The position numbers were made by a program, and so were the translations under genes. 64,000 nucleotides of DNA. Source: Chamaea fasciata (taxonomy: Eukaryota > Chordata > Aves > Passeriformes > Sylviidae). This document shows, one piece after another, positions 9,187-42,130 of the stretch (position 1 is the first letter of the stretch; every line of letters starts with the position of its first letter). Under the pieces are notes generated by a model. That model saw only the letters and a list, made by a program, of their open reading frames with translations, was not told the origin of the DNA and searched no databases. The stretch spans positions 62,001-126,000 of the forward strand of contig JARCOQ010000174.1 in assembly GCA_029207755.1 (NCBI GenBank), written 5' to 3'.

Positions 9187-12100
9187 TCACCTGACCCCCG
9201 CCCCCCCCTCCGCCCCCCGTGCCCCCCCCCTTGCGCCCCCCCGGCATCGGGGGCTCCGGACATCATGAGGAAGAGGACGATGGGGATGATGTACATCCAC
9301 TGTGGGGAGAGGGGAGGGGAGTCACCCCAAAATCATGGAACTGGGGGGGGGGGGGGTCACCCCAAAACCCACCCTGTCCCCATCCCTTGACAACCAGGAG
9401 GGGCCCCCCCAAAATCCCCACCCCCCCCTCCCCCCAAAAGGGAAACGGGGGGCGTCACCCAAAATCCCGTTCCTGGGAGATGTGGGGAGAGTTTCGGGGG
9501 GCTCAGGAGATTTGGGGAGGGGGAGTTTGGGGGTTCAGGGTGGGTCTGGGCAGGATTTGGGGGTGCTGGGGGGAGGCGCAACAGGGGGGGGGTTGTGACT
9601 TTTTTGGGGTGTAGGTGGGTTTGGGGGCAGGGGGCTTTTGGGGGGCAGTGGGTGTGGGGCAGGGGGTCTGGGGTGTTTTTGGGGGGCTGCAGGTGTTTCT
9701 TTGGGGAGGTTGGTGGGTGGGTTTGGGGGCAGTGAGTGTGGGGCACTGTGTCTGGGGCAGTGGTTTGGGGGTGTTTTGGGGTGTGTTTGTGTGTTTTGGG
9801 GTGTGTTTGGGGTGTGTTTGTGTGTTTGGGGGTGTGTTTGGGGTGTTTTGGGGTGTGTTTGTGTGTTTTGGGGTGTGTTTGTGTGTTTGGGGGTGTGTTT
9901 GTGTGTTTGGGGGTGTGTTTGTGTGTTTGGGGGTGTGTTTGTGTGTTTTGGGGTGTGTTTGGGGTGTGTTTGTATGTTTGGGGGTGTGTTTGTGTGTTTG
10001 GGGGTGTGTTTGTGTGTTTTTGATGGTGTTTGGGGTGTGTTTGTGTGTTTGGGGGTGTGTTTGGGGTATTTTGTGTATTTTGGGGTGTTTTGGGGTGTTT
10101 TTGTGTGTTTTGGGGTGGTTTTGGGGTGTGCTTTGGGGGTGTTTTGTGTGTTTTGGGGTGTGTTTTGGGGTGTTTTGTGTATTTTGGGGTGTTTTGGGGT
10201 GTTTTTGTGTGTTTTGGGGTGGTTTTGGGGTTTTTGGGGTGTGCTTTGGGGGTGTTTTGTGTGTTTTGGGGTGTGTTTTGGGGGGTGTTTTGGGGTGTTT
10301 TGTGTATTTTGGGGTGTTTTGGGGTGTTTTTGTGTGTTTTGGGGTGGTTTTGGGGTTTTTGGGGTGTGCTTTGGGGGTGTTTTGTGTGTTTTGGGGTGTG
10401 TTTTGGGGGGTGTTTTGGGGTGTTTTGTGTATTTTGGGGTGTTTTGGGGTGTTTTTGTGTGTTTTGGGGTGGTTTTGGGGTTTTTGGGGTGTGCTTTGGG
10501 GGTATTTTGTGTGTTTTGGGGTGTGTTTTGGGGTGTTTTGTGTATTTTGGTGTGTTTTTGGGGGTGTTTTTGGGGTGTGTTTTGGGGTGTGTTTTGGGGT
10601 GTGTTTTGGGGTGTTTTTGTGTGTTTTGGTGTGTTTTGGGGTGTTTTTGTGTGTTTTGGTGTGTTTTGGGGTGTTTTTGGGGTGTGTTTTGTGTATTTTG
10701 GGGTGTTTTGGGGTGTGTTTTGTGTGCTTTGGGGTGTTTTTGGGGTGTGTTTTGGGGTGTTTTGTGTATTTTGGGGTGTTTCGGGGTGTGTTTTTGTGTG
10801 TTTTGGCCCCTCACGTATTTGGCGAAGAAGGATTTCTGCTCCTGCGGGTTCCGGGCGCGCTGCGCCTGCTCCTGCTCCAGGTGCCGGATGAAGGCGGCCG
10901 TCTCGGGCCTGGGGACACGGGGGGGTCACACGGGGGGTCACACGGGGGTCACACGGGGGTCACAGGCACCCCAGAACTGCCCCCATGGGAAACCCCAACA
11001 CCCGACCTACCCCCCGGATTCCCCGCAGGGTCACCGTGTCCCCCGTCCCCCTGCCGGGGTCACCCCAGCCCCCGTTGCCGCGTCCCCACAGAGTCCCCCG
11101 GGGTCCCCAGCGTGTCCCCAGCCTGTCTCCCGTGTCCCCCCGTGTCCCCCCGTGTCCCTGTCACTCACACGGCAGCAGAGCGTGGCACGGGGCCACCGAG
11201 GGGGTGGGGGCTCCCCGGTCAATGTCCCCCAGTGTGTCCCCGTGTCCCCGCGTCCCCCGCAATGTCCCCGTGTCCCCTGTGACGCACGTGGCCGCGGGCA
11301 GGGGCTGTCTCAGGGCCACCGAGGTGTTGAAGAGCTCCAGGTCCACGTCCTCCACCTCGGAGCCGCGGCAGGTCCCCGGCGCTGCCACCACCCCCAGCGC
11401 CACCACGTTCCCGGCCACGTCCAGGTGCAGCGTCAGCTGGTCCGACAGGTGAGACTCCAGCAGGGCACACTGGGGACACGGACACCGACGTTGGGGACGC
11501 GGACATGGGGACAGGGACACCAACACTGGGGACATGGACACGGGGACAAAGACATGGGGACAAGGACATGGGGACAGGGACATTGGGGACAGGGACATGG
11601 GGACAGGGACACCGACATTGGGGACATGGACATGGGGACAAAGACATGGGGACAAGGACAAGGACATGGGGACAGGGACATTGGGGACAGGCACACAAGG
11701 ACACGAGGGACAGGGGACATGGGGGGACATGGGACACAGGGACACGAGGGGACACAGGGGACACGGTGTGACAGTGGCACAGGAAACGGCAGGAGACACG
11801 GTGACGTGCGGGGACAGGGGCACGAGGGGACACGGGGATACAGGTGACATGCTGGGGGCACAGGGAGGGTGACAGGGGACACGGACAGACAAGGGGCACG
11901 AGGACCCCGGGGGGTCCCGGGGGTGACAGAGGTCGGGGTGTCCCTGTCACTCACCGCCCGCACGAAGGAGGTGACAAACTCAGTGTCCCCCTCCTCGCCA
12001 GGGCCCAGGGGCCTGCGGGGGACCCGCACCCGGTACAGCCCGTCCCGCGCTGCCACCTCCTGCGGGGACACCGTGTCACCTGGTGTCACCCGGTGTCACC

Positions 12101-14695
12101 CATGTCACCTCAGTGTCACCCTCCAGCCCCTGACCCGCACCTGGTACTACCCATGCTGCCACCTCTTGTGTCACTCTGGTGCCCCTCTGGTGTCCCTGTG
12201 TGTCCTCCCCACGTCCCCCAGTGTCCTCCCCATCCCTCCTTGTCCCCACTGTCCCCGCTGTCCGCCATGTCCCCCCAGTGTCCCTCCGTGTCCCCCCCTG
12301 TCCCCGTGTCCCCCCCGTCCCCGTGTCCCCCCGTCCCCCCCCTCCTGTCCCCGTGTCCCCGTGTCCCCGCGGTGTCGCCCACCCGGAGCCGGGCTCTGTC
12401 CTCGTCCCCCAGCGGTTTCTGGCTCAGGCTCAGGGCGGGCTCGGGCCCGGAGCTCAGCGCCAGCGTCCCCCGGCGCCGGAACCGCGCCGCGTCGTCTGCG
12501 GACAGGGACACGGGCTGGCCCCGGCACGGCGCTGTCACCGCGTCCCCGGGGCCACCCGTGCCACGCGCATCCCAGTGCCACCGCCGCCCCCAGTGCCACC
12601 CCTGGCCCTGTGCCACCGGTGCCACCCGAGCCCGGTGTCCCCAGTGCCACCTGTGCCACCGGTGCCACCCCCATCCCAGTGCCACCGCTGCCCCCAGCGC
12701 CACACCTGTCCCTGTGCCACCAGTGTCACCCTTCCCCACGACCCCAGTGCCACCCCTGTCCCCGTGTCCCCAGTCTCGTCCCTCAGTGCCATCCCCCTGA
12801 CCCAGTGTCCCACAGTGCCACTCCCGTTCCCATGTCCCCATCCTGTCACCCGGCTGAAAGGAGCACAGCGTCCCCTGTCCCCTCACCCAGCTCCCAGTGT
12901 CCTCATGTCTCCTGTCCCCTGTCCCCATGGCCCCTGTCCCTGTCCCTGTCCCCATGGCCCCTGTCCCCTGTCCCTGTCCCCTGCCCCCATGTCCCCTGTC
13001 CCTGTCCCCATGTCCCCATGTCCCCTGTCCCCTGTCCCTGTCCCCTGCCCCCATGTCCCCTGTCCCTGTCCCCATGTCCCCATGTCCCATGTCCCCTGTC
13101 CCTGTTCCCTGTCCCATGGCCCCTGTCCCCTGTCCCCATGTCCCCTGTCCCTGTCCCCTGTCCCATGTCTCCTGTCCCATGTCCCCTGTCCCCAGTCCCC
13201 ATGTCCCCTGTCCCCGTCCCCTGTCCCTGTCCCCTCACCCAGCTCGAAGGAGTGCTCCAGGCTCAGGCTCACCCGGCAGCTCTCGGTGTCCCCGGGCTGT
13301 GGGGACACGCGGGGACACGGGGGGTGACACCGGCGCGGGGACACCCCCCGGGGGGGGGCGACGCCCCGCCCCCTCATGAATATTAAACAGACCCACCCAG
13401 AGCCGTCAGTCCGTCCTGCTCCGAGGGCCCCGCCCACTCCGGTCCCGGTGTCCCCCCGCTCTCCCCGGTCCCGGTGTCCCCCCCCCCGCTCTCCCCGGTC
13501 CCGGTGTCCCCCCCCCCGCTCTCCCCGGTCCCGGTGTCCCCCCCCCCGCTCTCCCCGGTCCCGGTGTCCCCCCCCCCGCTCTCCCCGGTCCCGGTGTCCC
13601 CCCCGCTCTCCCCGGTCCCGGTGTCCCCCCCGCTCTCCCCGGTCCCGGTGTCCCCCCCCCCGCTCTCCCCGGTCCCGGTGTCCCCCCCCGCTCTCCCCGG
13701 TCCCGGTGTCCCCCCGCTCTCCCCGGTCCCGGTGTCCCCCCGCTCTCCCCGGTCCCGGTGTTCCCCCCCCGCTCTCCCCGGTCCCGGTGTTCCCCCCCCG
13801 CTCTCCCCGGTCCCGGTGTCCCCCCGCTCTCCCCGGTCCCGGTGTCCCCCCCCGCTCTCCCCGGTCCCGGTGTCCCCCCGCTCTCCCCGGTCCCGGTGTC
13901 CCCCCGCTCTCCCCGGTCCCGGTGTCCCCGCTCTCCCCGGTCCCGGGGTCCCCCCGCTCTCCCCGGTCCCGGTGTCCCCCCCGCTCTCCCCGGTCCCGGT
14001 GTCCCCCCCGCTCTCCCCGGTCCCGGTGTCCCCCCCCCCCCCCCGCTCTCCCCGGTCCCGGTGTCCCCCCGCTCTCCCCGGTCCCGGTGTCCCCCCCCCC
14101 CCCCGCTCTCCCCGGTCCCGGTGTCCCCCCCGCTCTCCCCGGTCCCGGGGTCCCCCGCTCTCCCCGGTCCCGGTGTCCCCCCCCCGCTCTCCCCGGTCCC
14201 GGTGTCTCCCCCCCGCTCTCCCCGGTCCCGGTGTCCCCCCCCCCGCTCTCCCCGGTCCCGGGGTCCCCCGCTCTCCCCGGTCCCGGTGTCCCCCCCCCGC
14301 TCTCCCCGGTCCCGGTGTCCCCCCGCTCTCCCCGGTCCCGGTGTCCCCCCGCTCTCCCCGGTCCCGGTGTCCCCCGCTCTCCCCGGTCCCGGTGTCCCCC
14401 CCCCGCTCTCCCCGGTCCCGGTGTCCCCCCCCCGCTCTCCCCGGTCCCGGTGTCCCCCCCCCGCTCTCCCCGGTCCCGGTGTCCCCCCCCCGCTCTCCCC
14501 GGTCCCGGTGTCCCCCCCCCCCCCCGCTCTCCCCGGTCCCGATGTCCCCCCCGCTCTCCCCGGTCCCGGTGTCCCCCCGCTCACCCGGGTGCCGGTGCCG
14601 CTGCCCGGTCCCCCCCGGCACAGCCCCCCGGTCGCTCCCAGCGCCGCCCCCGCCGCCAGCAGCGCCAGCACCGGCACCGACCACGGCGCCGCCAT
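9187..14695 (-). CDS. EMC10: EMC10, ER membrane protein complex subunit 10
   Basis: Subunit of the EMC insertase, single-pass ER membrane protein. Exons: 14585-14695, 13239-13296, 12383-12495, 11955-12059, 11288-11469, 10815-10908 and 9299 down to about 9187. The first six close in frame (221 codons). A signal peptide ([20 protein letters not shown]) is followed by [76 protein letters not shown] and the membrane segment [20 protein letters not shown]. The Gly-rich tail as written runs past TGA 9187-9189 in the wrong frame. One extra G would end it at AGG-TGA, as I recall for the mammalian membrane isoform, about 258 aa. Alternatively a donor at 9190 splices onward. Confidence 0.93.
9610..10810. 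repeat. EMC10 intron T/G-rich repeat
   Basis: About 1.2 kb of GTGTGTTTTGGGGTGTTTTG-type repeats on the plus strand, with regular GGGG runs and therefore strong G-quadruplex potential. The transcript carries the C/A-rich complement. Confidence 0.92.
11473..11860. repeat. EMC10 intron (GGACATGGGGACA)n
   Basis: 6/12/24-bp-type repeats of GGGGACAGGGACATGGGGAC fill the intron between the exons at 11288-11469 and 11955-12059. Confidence 0.85.
12496..13238. repeat. EMC10 intron repeats
   Basis: The intron starts with a (CCCAGTGCCACC)n segment to about 12760 and continues as (CCCCTGTCCCTGTCCCCATGT)n to 13238. No coding sequence seen. Confidence 0.8.
13432..14584. repeat. EMC10: EMC10 intron 1 minisatellite abutting the donor
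   Basis: About 40 units of 26-34 bp built on CTCTCCCCGGTCCCGGTGTC plus a variable C-run. On the minus strand the real donor reads GGGTGAGCGGGGGGACACCGG; each unit reads GGGAGAGCGGGGGGACACCGG, so the array looks grown from the donor with one change (GTGAGC to GAGAGC). Confidence 0.9.
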
Positions 14696-14860
14696 CTTGG
14701 AGCGCGGGGCACGGCGGGAACGGGGCGGAGCAGAGCAGAGGGGCGGGGCTATAAGGAAGGGGCGTGGTCATAGGGTAAAAGGGGCGGTGTATTGGGATGG
14801 GCGGGGCCTCAGTGAGGGGGCGGGGCCGACGAGGGTCTCCCCAATTGTGCGTCCCCTGAG
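14696..14860 (-). promoter_or_regulatory. EMC10: EMC10 promoter region
   Basis: Just upstream of the EMC10 ATG, with several GGGGCGGGG/GGGGCGTGG boxes and no TATA box. A GC-box promoter is inferred from position and composition. Confidence 0.5.
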
Positions 14861-14864
14861 ACCC

Positions 14865-14990
14865 CTAAGAGCTGTCAATCACCCGAGAGCTGTCAATCAC
14901 CCCTGAGAGATATCAATCATCCCTGAGACCTTCTGCAATCACTCTTGAGAGCTGTCAGTCACCCCCGAGAGCTGTCAATCATCCTTTGGG
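14865..14990. repeat. GAGAGCTGTCAATCACCC repeat upstream of EMC10
   Basis: About six imperfect units. Two carry a perfect CTGTCAATCA, the complement of the PBX/PREP site TGATTGACAG (14874, 14891); a third at 14974 also carries it and others differ by one or two bases. Confidence 0.75.
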
Positions 14991-14999
14991 ACCTCCCAG

Positions 15000-17900
15000 C
15001 CACCCTTGGGGACCCCCAGCCACCCCACGGGACAGCGTCGTCCCCCTCAGGGACCCCCCTCGGCCGTCCATGGCAGCCCCCCCGGTAGATCGGGGGGATT
15101 TTGGGGGGTCCCAGCCCCCCCTCCCCCCGCGGGTCCCCTGTGTCTCCCCGCCCCCTCCCCCGGCGCAGCGGCCGGGGCGGGGCTGAGAACGGAGAGAGAG
15201 AAAAGGGAATTCTGTCCCAACATCGGGAATGCGGCTGCGCCCCCAGCCCCGCTGGGAACGTCAGCCGGTGGGTCCTGCTGCAGCTGGAGCCCCCCGAGAG
15301 CCCCGAGAGCCCCAAGACCCCCGAGACCCCCGCGAACCCTGAGACCCCCGAGACCCCCGAGCCCCCCGCGAACCCTGAGACCCCCGAGACCCCGAGACCC
15401 CCGAGACCCCGAGACCCCCGAGCCCCCGAGACCCCCGAGCCCCCCGCGAAGCGGTCCGAGGAGGGGTCCCGGCACACCCGGGGACCCCCGCTGTCCCCCT
15501 GCGCGGGGGGGGGGGGGCCGGCACGTCAGGGCCGGGGGCGCGCTCCGGGCGCGCTCCCGATGGGGGAGGGGCCCATGTCCCTCGGGGGGGGGAGGGGAAT
15601 TGGGGAGGGTCAGGAACGGCTCCCTCCAGGGGCTTTGGGGGGGTCCCGGAGGGTTTTGGGGGTCCCTGGAGGAGCCTCAGGGGTCCCGCTGCTCCTGCGG
15701 GAACAGCAGCGCTGGGGCGGGGTGGGGGTCTCGGGGGGGTGGGGGGTCTCTGGGTTTGGGGGTTTGGGGTCCCTGGGTTTGGGGTCTCTGTGGGGGTTTG
15801 GGGTCTCTGTGTGGGTTTGGGGTCTCTATGGGGGTTTGGGGTCTCTGGGTTTGGGGTCTCTGGGTTTGGGGTCTCTGTGGGAGTTTGGGGTCTCTGTGGG
15901 GGTTTGGGGTCTCTGGGTTTGGGGGTTTGGGGTCTCTGTGTGGGTTTGGGGTCTCTATGGGGGTTTGGGGTCTCTGTGTGGGTTTGGGGTCTCTGGGGGG
16001 TTTGGGGTCTGGGTTTGGGGTCTCTGTGGGAGTTTGGGGTCTCTGGGTTTGGGGGTTTGGGGTCTCTGGGGGGTTTGGGGTCTCTGTGTGGGTTTGGGGT
16101 CTCTATGGGGGTTTGGGGTCTCTGTGGGGGTTTGGGGTCTCTGGGTTTGGGGGTTTGGGGTCTCTATGGGGGTTTGGGGTCTCTGGGGGGTTTGGGGTCT
16201 CTGTGTGGGTTTGGGGTCTGGGTTTGGGGTCTCTGTGGGGGTTTGGGGTCTCTGGGTTTGGGGTCTGGGTTTGGGGTCTCTGTGTGGGTTTGGGGTCTCT
16301 GGGTTTGGGGGTTTGGGGTCTCTGGGTTTGGGGTCTCTGTGGGGGTTTGGGGTCTCTGGGTTTGGGGGTTTGTGGTCTCTGGGTTTGGGGGTTTGGGGTC
16401 TCTGTGGGAGTTTGGGGTCTCTGTGTGGGTTTGGGGGTTTGGGGTCTCTGTGTGGGTTTGGGGTCTCTGGGTTTGGGGGTTTGGGGTCTCTGTGGGGGTT
16501 TGGGGTCTCTGGGTTTGGGGTCTCTGTGTGGGTTTGGGGTCTCTGGGTTTGGGGGTTTGGGGTCTCTGTGGGGGTTTGGGGTCTCTGGGTTTGGGGTCTC
16601 TGTGTGGGTTTGGGGTCTCTGGGTTTGGGGGTTTGGGGTCTCTGTGTGGGTTTGGGGTCTCTGGGTTTGGGGTCTCTGTGTGGGTTTGGGGTCTCTATGG
16701 GGGTTTGGGGTCTCTGTGGGGGTCTGGGGTGGGTTTTGGGTGGCAAAGGGGAAAGGGAAGGGGAGGGGGAAGGGAGCGCCGGGACACCGGGGGGGAATCA
16801 GGATCGGGATGGGGATCCGGGATCGGGATCGGGATCAGGGTGGAACTGAGATCAGGATCGGGATGGGGATCCGGGATCGGGATCGGGATCAGGGTGGAAC
16901 TGAGATCAGGATCGGGATGGGGATCCGGGATCGGAGTCGGGATCGGGGTGGGAACTGGGATCAGGATCGGGATGGCAGCCCCGGGACACGGACCGGGCAG
17001 GGGAGGGGACACGGGGACAGGAGCAAGGTGTCAAGGGCAAGGGGATGGGGACAGGGACACGGGGACAGGGACACGGGAACAGGGACACGGGGACAGGGAC
17101 ACGGGGACAGGGACACGGGAACAGGGACACGGGGACAGGGACAAGGGGACAGGGACACGGGGACAGGGACACGGGGACAGGGACAAGGGGACAGGGACAC
17201 GGGGACAGGGACACTGGAACAGGGACACGGGGACAGGGACACGGGGACAGGGACACTGGAACAGGGACACGGGGACAGGGACAGGGACCACGACATGGGG
17301 ACAGGGACACTGGAACAGGGACACGGGGACAGGGACACGGGGACAGGGACACTGGAACAGGGACACGGGGACAGGGACACGGGGACAGGGACACTGGAAC
17401 AGGGACACGGGGACAGGGACACGGGGACAGGGACACGGGAACAGGGACAGGGACCACGACATGGGGACAGGGACCCCCGACATGGGGACAGGGACCCCCG
17501 ACATGGGGACAGGGACCCCCGATCTGGGGACAGGGACCCCCGATGTGGGGACAGGGACCCCGACACGGGGACAGGGACCCCCGATATGGGGACAGGGACC
17601 CCGACATGGGGACAGGGACCCCCGATCTGGGGACAGGGACCCCCGACATGGGGACAGGGACCCCCGATCTGGGGACAGGGACCCCCGATGTGGGGACAGG
17701 GACCCCCGATATGGGTACAGGGACCCCCGATATGGGGACAGGGACCCCCGATCTGGGGACAGGGACCCCGATCTGGGGACAGGGACCCCCGACATGGGGA
17801 CAGGGACCCCCGATATGAGGACAGGGACCCCCGACACGGGGACAGGGACCCCCGATATGGGGACAGGGACCCCGACATGGGGACAGGGACCCCCGATGTG

Positions 17901-18256
17901 GGGACAAGGACCCCGACACTGGGACAGGGACCCCGACACGGGGACAGGGACCCCCGACACGGGGACAGGGACCCCCGATATGAGGACAGGGCCCCCCGAC
18001 ACGGGGACAGGGACCCCCGACGTGGGGACAGGGACCCCCGATCTGGGGACAGGGACCCCCGACACGGGGACAGGGACCCCGACACGGGGACAGGGCCCCC
18101 CCAGGGCCACACGTGTCCCCCAGCTGGTCCCTGAGCAGCCGTGCCAGGGGCTGTGACCCCGCCGAGGGCTCCGGGGAGCTGCGGTGCCCACGGGACACCC
18201 TCGGGGACCCTCGGGGACCCCCCCGGGGTGGCCGGCGGCGGGCAGGGGTCACCTAC
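15000..18256. repeat. Intergenic minisatellite block
   Basis: Between EMC10 and FBF1. It includes (CCCCGAGAC)n at 15290-15450, GGTTTGGGGTCTCTGTGTG repeats at 15720-16735, (GGGATCGGGATC)n at 16790-16975, GGGGACAGGGACACGGGAACA repeats at 17041-17460 and GGGACCCCCGATATGGGGACA repeats at 17460-18100. Long open frames here are repeat translations. A short unique stretch at 15180-15290 and a C-rich one at 18110-18240 hold no gene I recognise. Confidence 0.85.
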
Positions 18257-18332
18257 TCGCAGGTGTCCCAGCAGGGCGAGCAGCCAGAGCGGAGCCGTGC
18301 GGGGACACGTGAGAACGGCCACGGCGTGTCAC
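18257..18332 (-). other. Possible unassigned exon with hydrophobic leader
   Basis: On the minus strand a CAG acceptor and a GTAGGT donor bracket 76 bp that can read TCPRTAPLWLLALLGHLR, a signal-peptide-like stretch. A second candidate begins at 18178 (SQPLARLLRDQLGDT). No ATG lies upstream within 200 bp and I recognise no family. This may be chance. Confidence 0.2.
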
Positions 18333-18536
18333 CTGCTGTCCCCGTGTCCCCGCTGTCCCCAGTGTCCCCCCCCCGGAACCCCCCGAAAACCTCCTGAGCC
18401 CCCCAAACCCCTCCCCGGGGCCGGTCGGCCCCCCGGAACCCGCCTGAACCCTCCTGCCCGTCTCTCCCGAGGACAGGGGCGAGCCCAGCCCGGGGCCCAG
18501 GGGACAAGACCCCAAAAGGGGCAACCGGAGCCCCCC

Positions 18537-19735
18537 GGGGGCTGTGGGATCACCCCGGGGGCTGTGGGATCACTCGGGGGGGCTGTGGGATCACCCCGGG
18601 GGGCTGTGGGATCACCCCGGGGGCTGTGGGATCACCCCGGGGGCTGTGGGATCACTCGGGGGGGCTGTGGGATCACCCCGGGGGGCTGTGGGATCACTCA
18701 GGGGGGCTGTGGGATCACCCCGGGGGGCTGTGGGATCACTCGGGGGGGCTGTGGGATCACCCCGGGGGGCTGTGGGATCACTCGGGGGGGCTGTGGGATC
18801 ACCCCGGGGGGCTGTGGGATCACTCGGGGGGCTGTGGGATCACCCCGGGGGGCTGTGGGATCACCCCGGGGGCTGTGGGATCACTCGGGGGGGCTGTGGG
18901 GTCACTCGGGGGCTGTGGGATCACTCGGGGGGCTGTGGGATCACCCCGGGGGGCTGTGGGATCACTCGGGGGGTCTGTGGGATCACTCGGGGGGGCTGTG
19001 GGATCACTCGGGGGGCTGTGGGATCACCCCGGGGGCTGTGGGATCACCCCGGGGGGCGTGGGATCACCCCGGGCGGGCTGTGGGATCACTCGGGGGCTGT
19101 GGGATCACTCGGGGGGCTGTGGGATCACTCGGGGGGCTGTGGGATCACCCCGGGCGGGCTGTGGGATCACTCGGGGGAGCTGTGGGATCACTCGGGGGGC
19201 TGTGGGATCACTCGGGGGGGCTGTGGGATCACCCCGGGGGGCTGTGGGATCACTCGGGGGGGCTGTGGGATCACCCCGGGGGGCTGTGGGATCACTCAGG
19301 GGGGCTGTGGGATCACCCCGGGGGGCTGTGGGATCACTCGGGGGGGCTGTGGGATCACCCCGGGGGGCTGTGGGATCACTCGGGGGGCTGTGGGATCACC
19401 CCGGGGGGCTGTGGGATCACTCGGGGGGGCTGTGGGGTCACTCGGGGGCTGTGGGATCACTCGGGGGGCTGTGGGATCACCCCGGGGGGCTGTGGGATCA
19501 CTCGGGGGGTCTGTGGGATCACTCGGGGGGGCTGTGGGATCACTCGGGGGGCTGTGGGATCACCCCGGGGGCTGTGGGATCACCCCGGGGGGCGTGGGAT
19601 CACCCCGGGCGGGCTGTGGGATCACTCGGGGGCTGTGGGATCACTCGGGGGCTGTGGGATCACCCCGGGGCGGGCTGTGGGATCACTCGGGGGGCTGTGG
19701 GATCACTCGGGGGCTGTGGGATCACCCCGGGGGGC
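18537..19735. repeat. GGGGGCTGTGGGATCACTC minisatellite
   Basis: About 60 units of 19-21 bp alternating GGGATCACCCCGGGG and GGGATCACTCGGGGG, immediately downstream of FBF1. Part of it is a higher-order duplication: 18840-19090 and 19390-19620 share the same order of variants. Confidence 0.92.
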
Positions 19736-19885
19736 CGGCGCAGTTTTGGGGGTCCCGCGGCGCCCCCAGCCCCGGGACAGGTCCCGGCAGGGCGGGGCGC
19801 GTTCCGCTCCCTCCTCAGCCGGGGACTCGCTCGTTCAAAGCCCGTCTCGCTGTTGGCGAACGCGACCGCGCGACGCGGGGGCGGC

Positions 19886-41963
<22,078 letters not shown>

Positions 41964-42130
41964 CCCCGGCCGACGGCAGCTCCGCCTGCCCGGGACCGGC
42001 GCCGCGGGGAGAGGGCGGAGCTAACCGGGCCCCGCCCCCGCACCGGCCCCGCCCCCCTCACCCGCCACCGCGCCCGCCATGGGCGCCGCCATATTGCGCG
42101 TCTGCCTCAGGGAAGGCCCCGCTGTCATGG
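41964..42130 (-). promoter_or_regulatory. FBF1: FBF1 5' exons and core promoter
   Basis: Minus strand contains CAATATGGCGGC (YY1-type) at 42085-42096 with ATGs at 42092 and 42080. Both are out of frame with FBF1 after splicing (donor 42061), so they would be upstream ORFs. The coding ATG is in the next exon at 41963. X-box repeats begin immediately upstream. Confidence 0.6.

Noticed and set aside
9357..10941. Lys/Thr/Pro-rich minus frames (PKTPQNTQ)
   Set aside because: Complement of the T/G repeat in an EMC10 intron; only the last ~100 bp overlaps a true exon, in another frame.
15720..18134. Long plus-strand frame (1042 codons) between EMC10 and FBF1
   Set aside because: Consists of GLGSLG and GDRDPR repeat peptides from several different minisatellites.
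42090..42092. ATG of the first FBF1 exon as translation start
   Set aside because: After splicing at 42061 the phase does not reach the conserved EDVLADLL frame; ATG 41961-41963 does.
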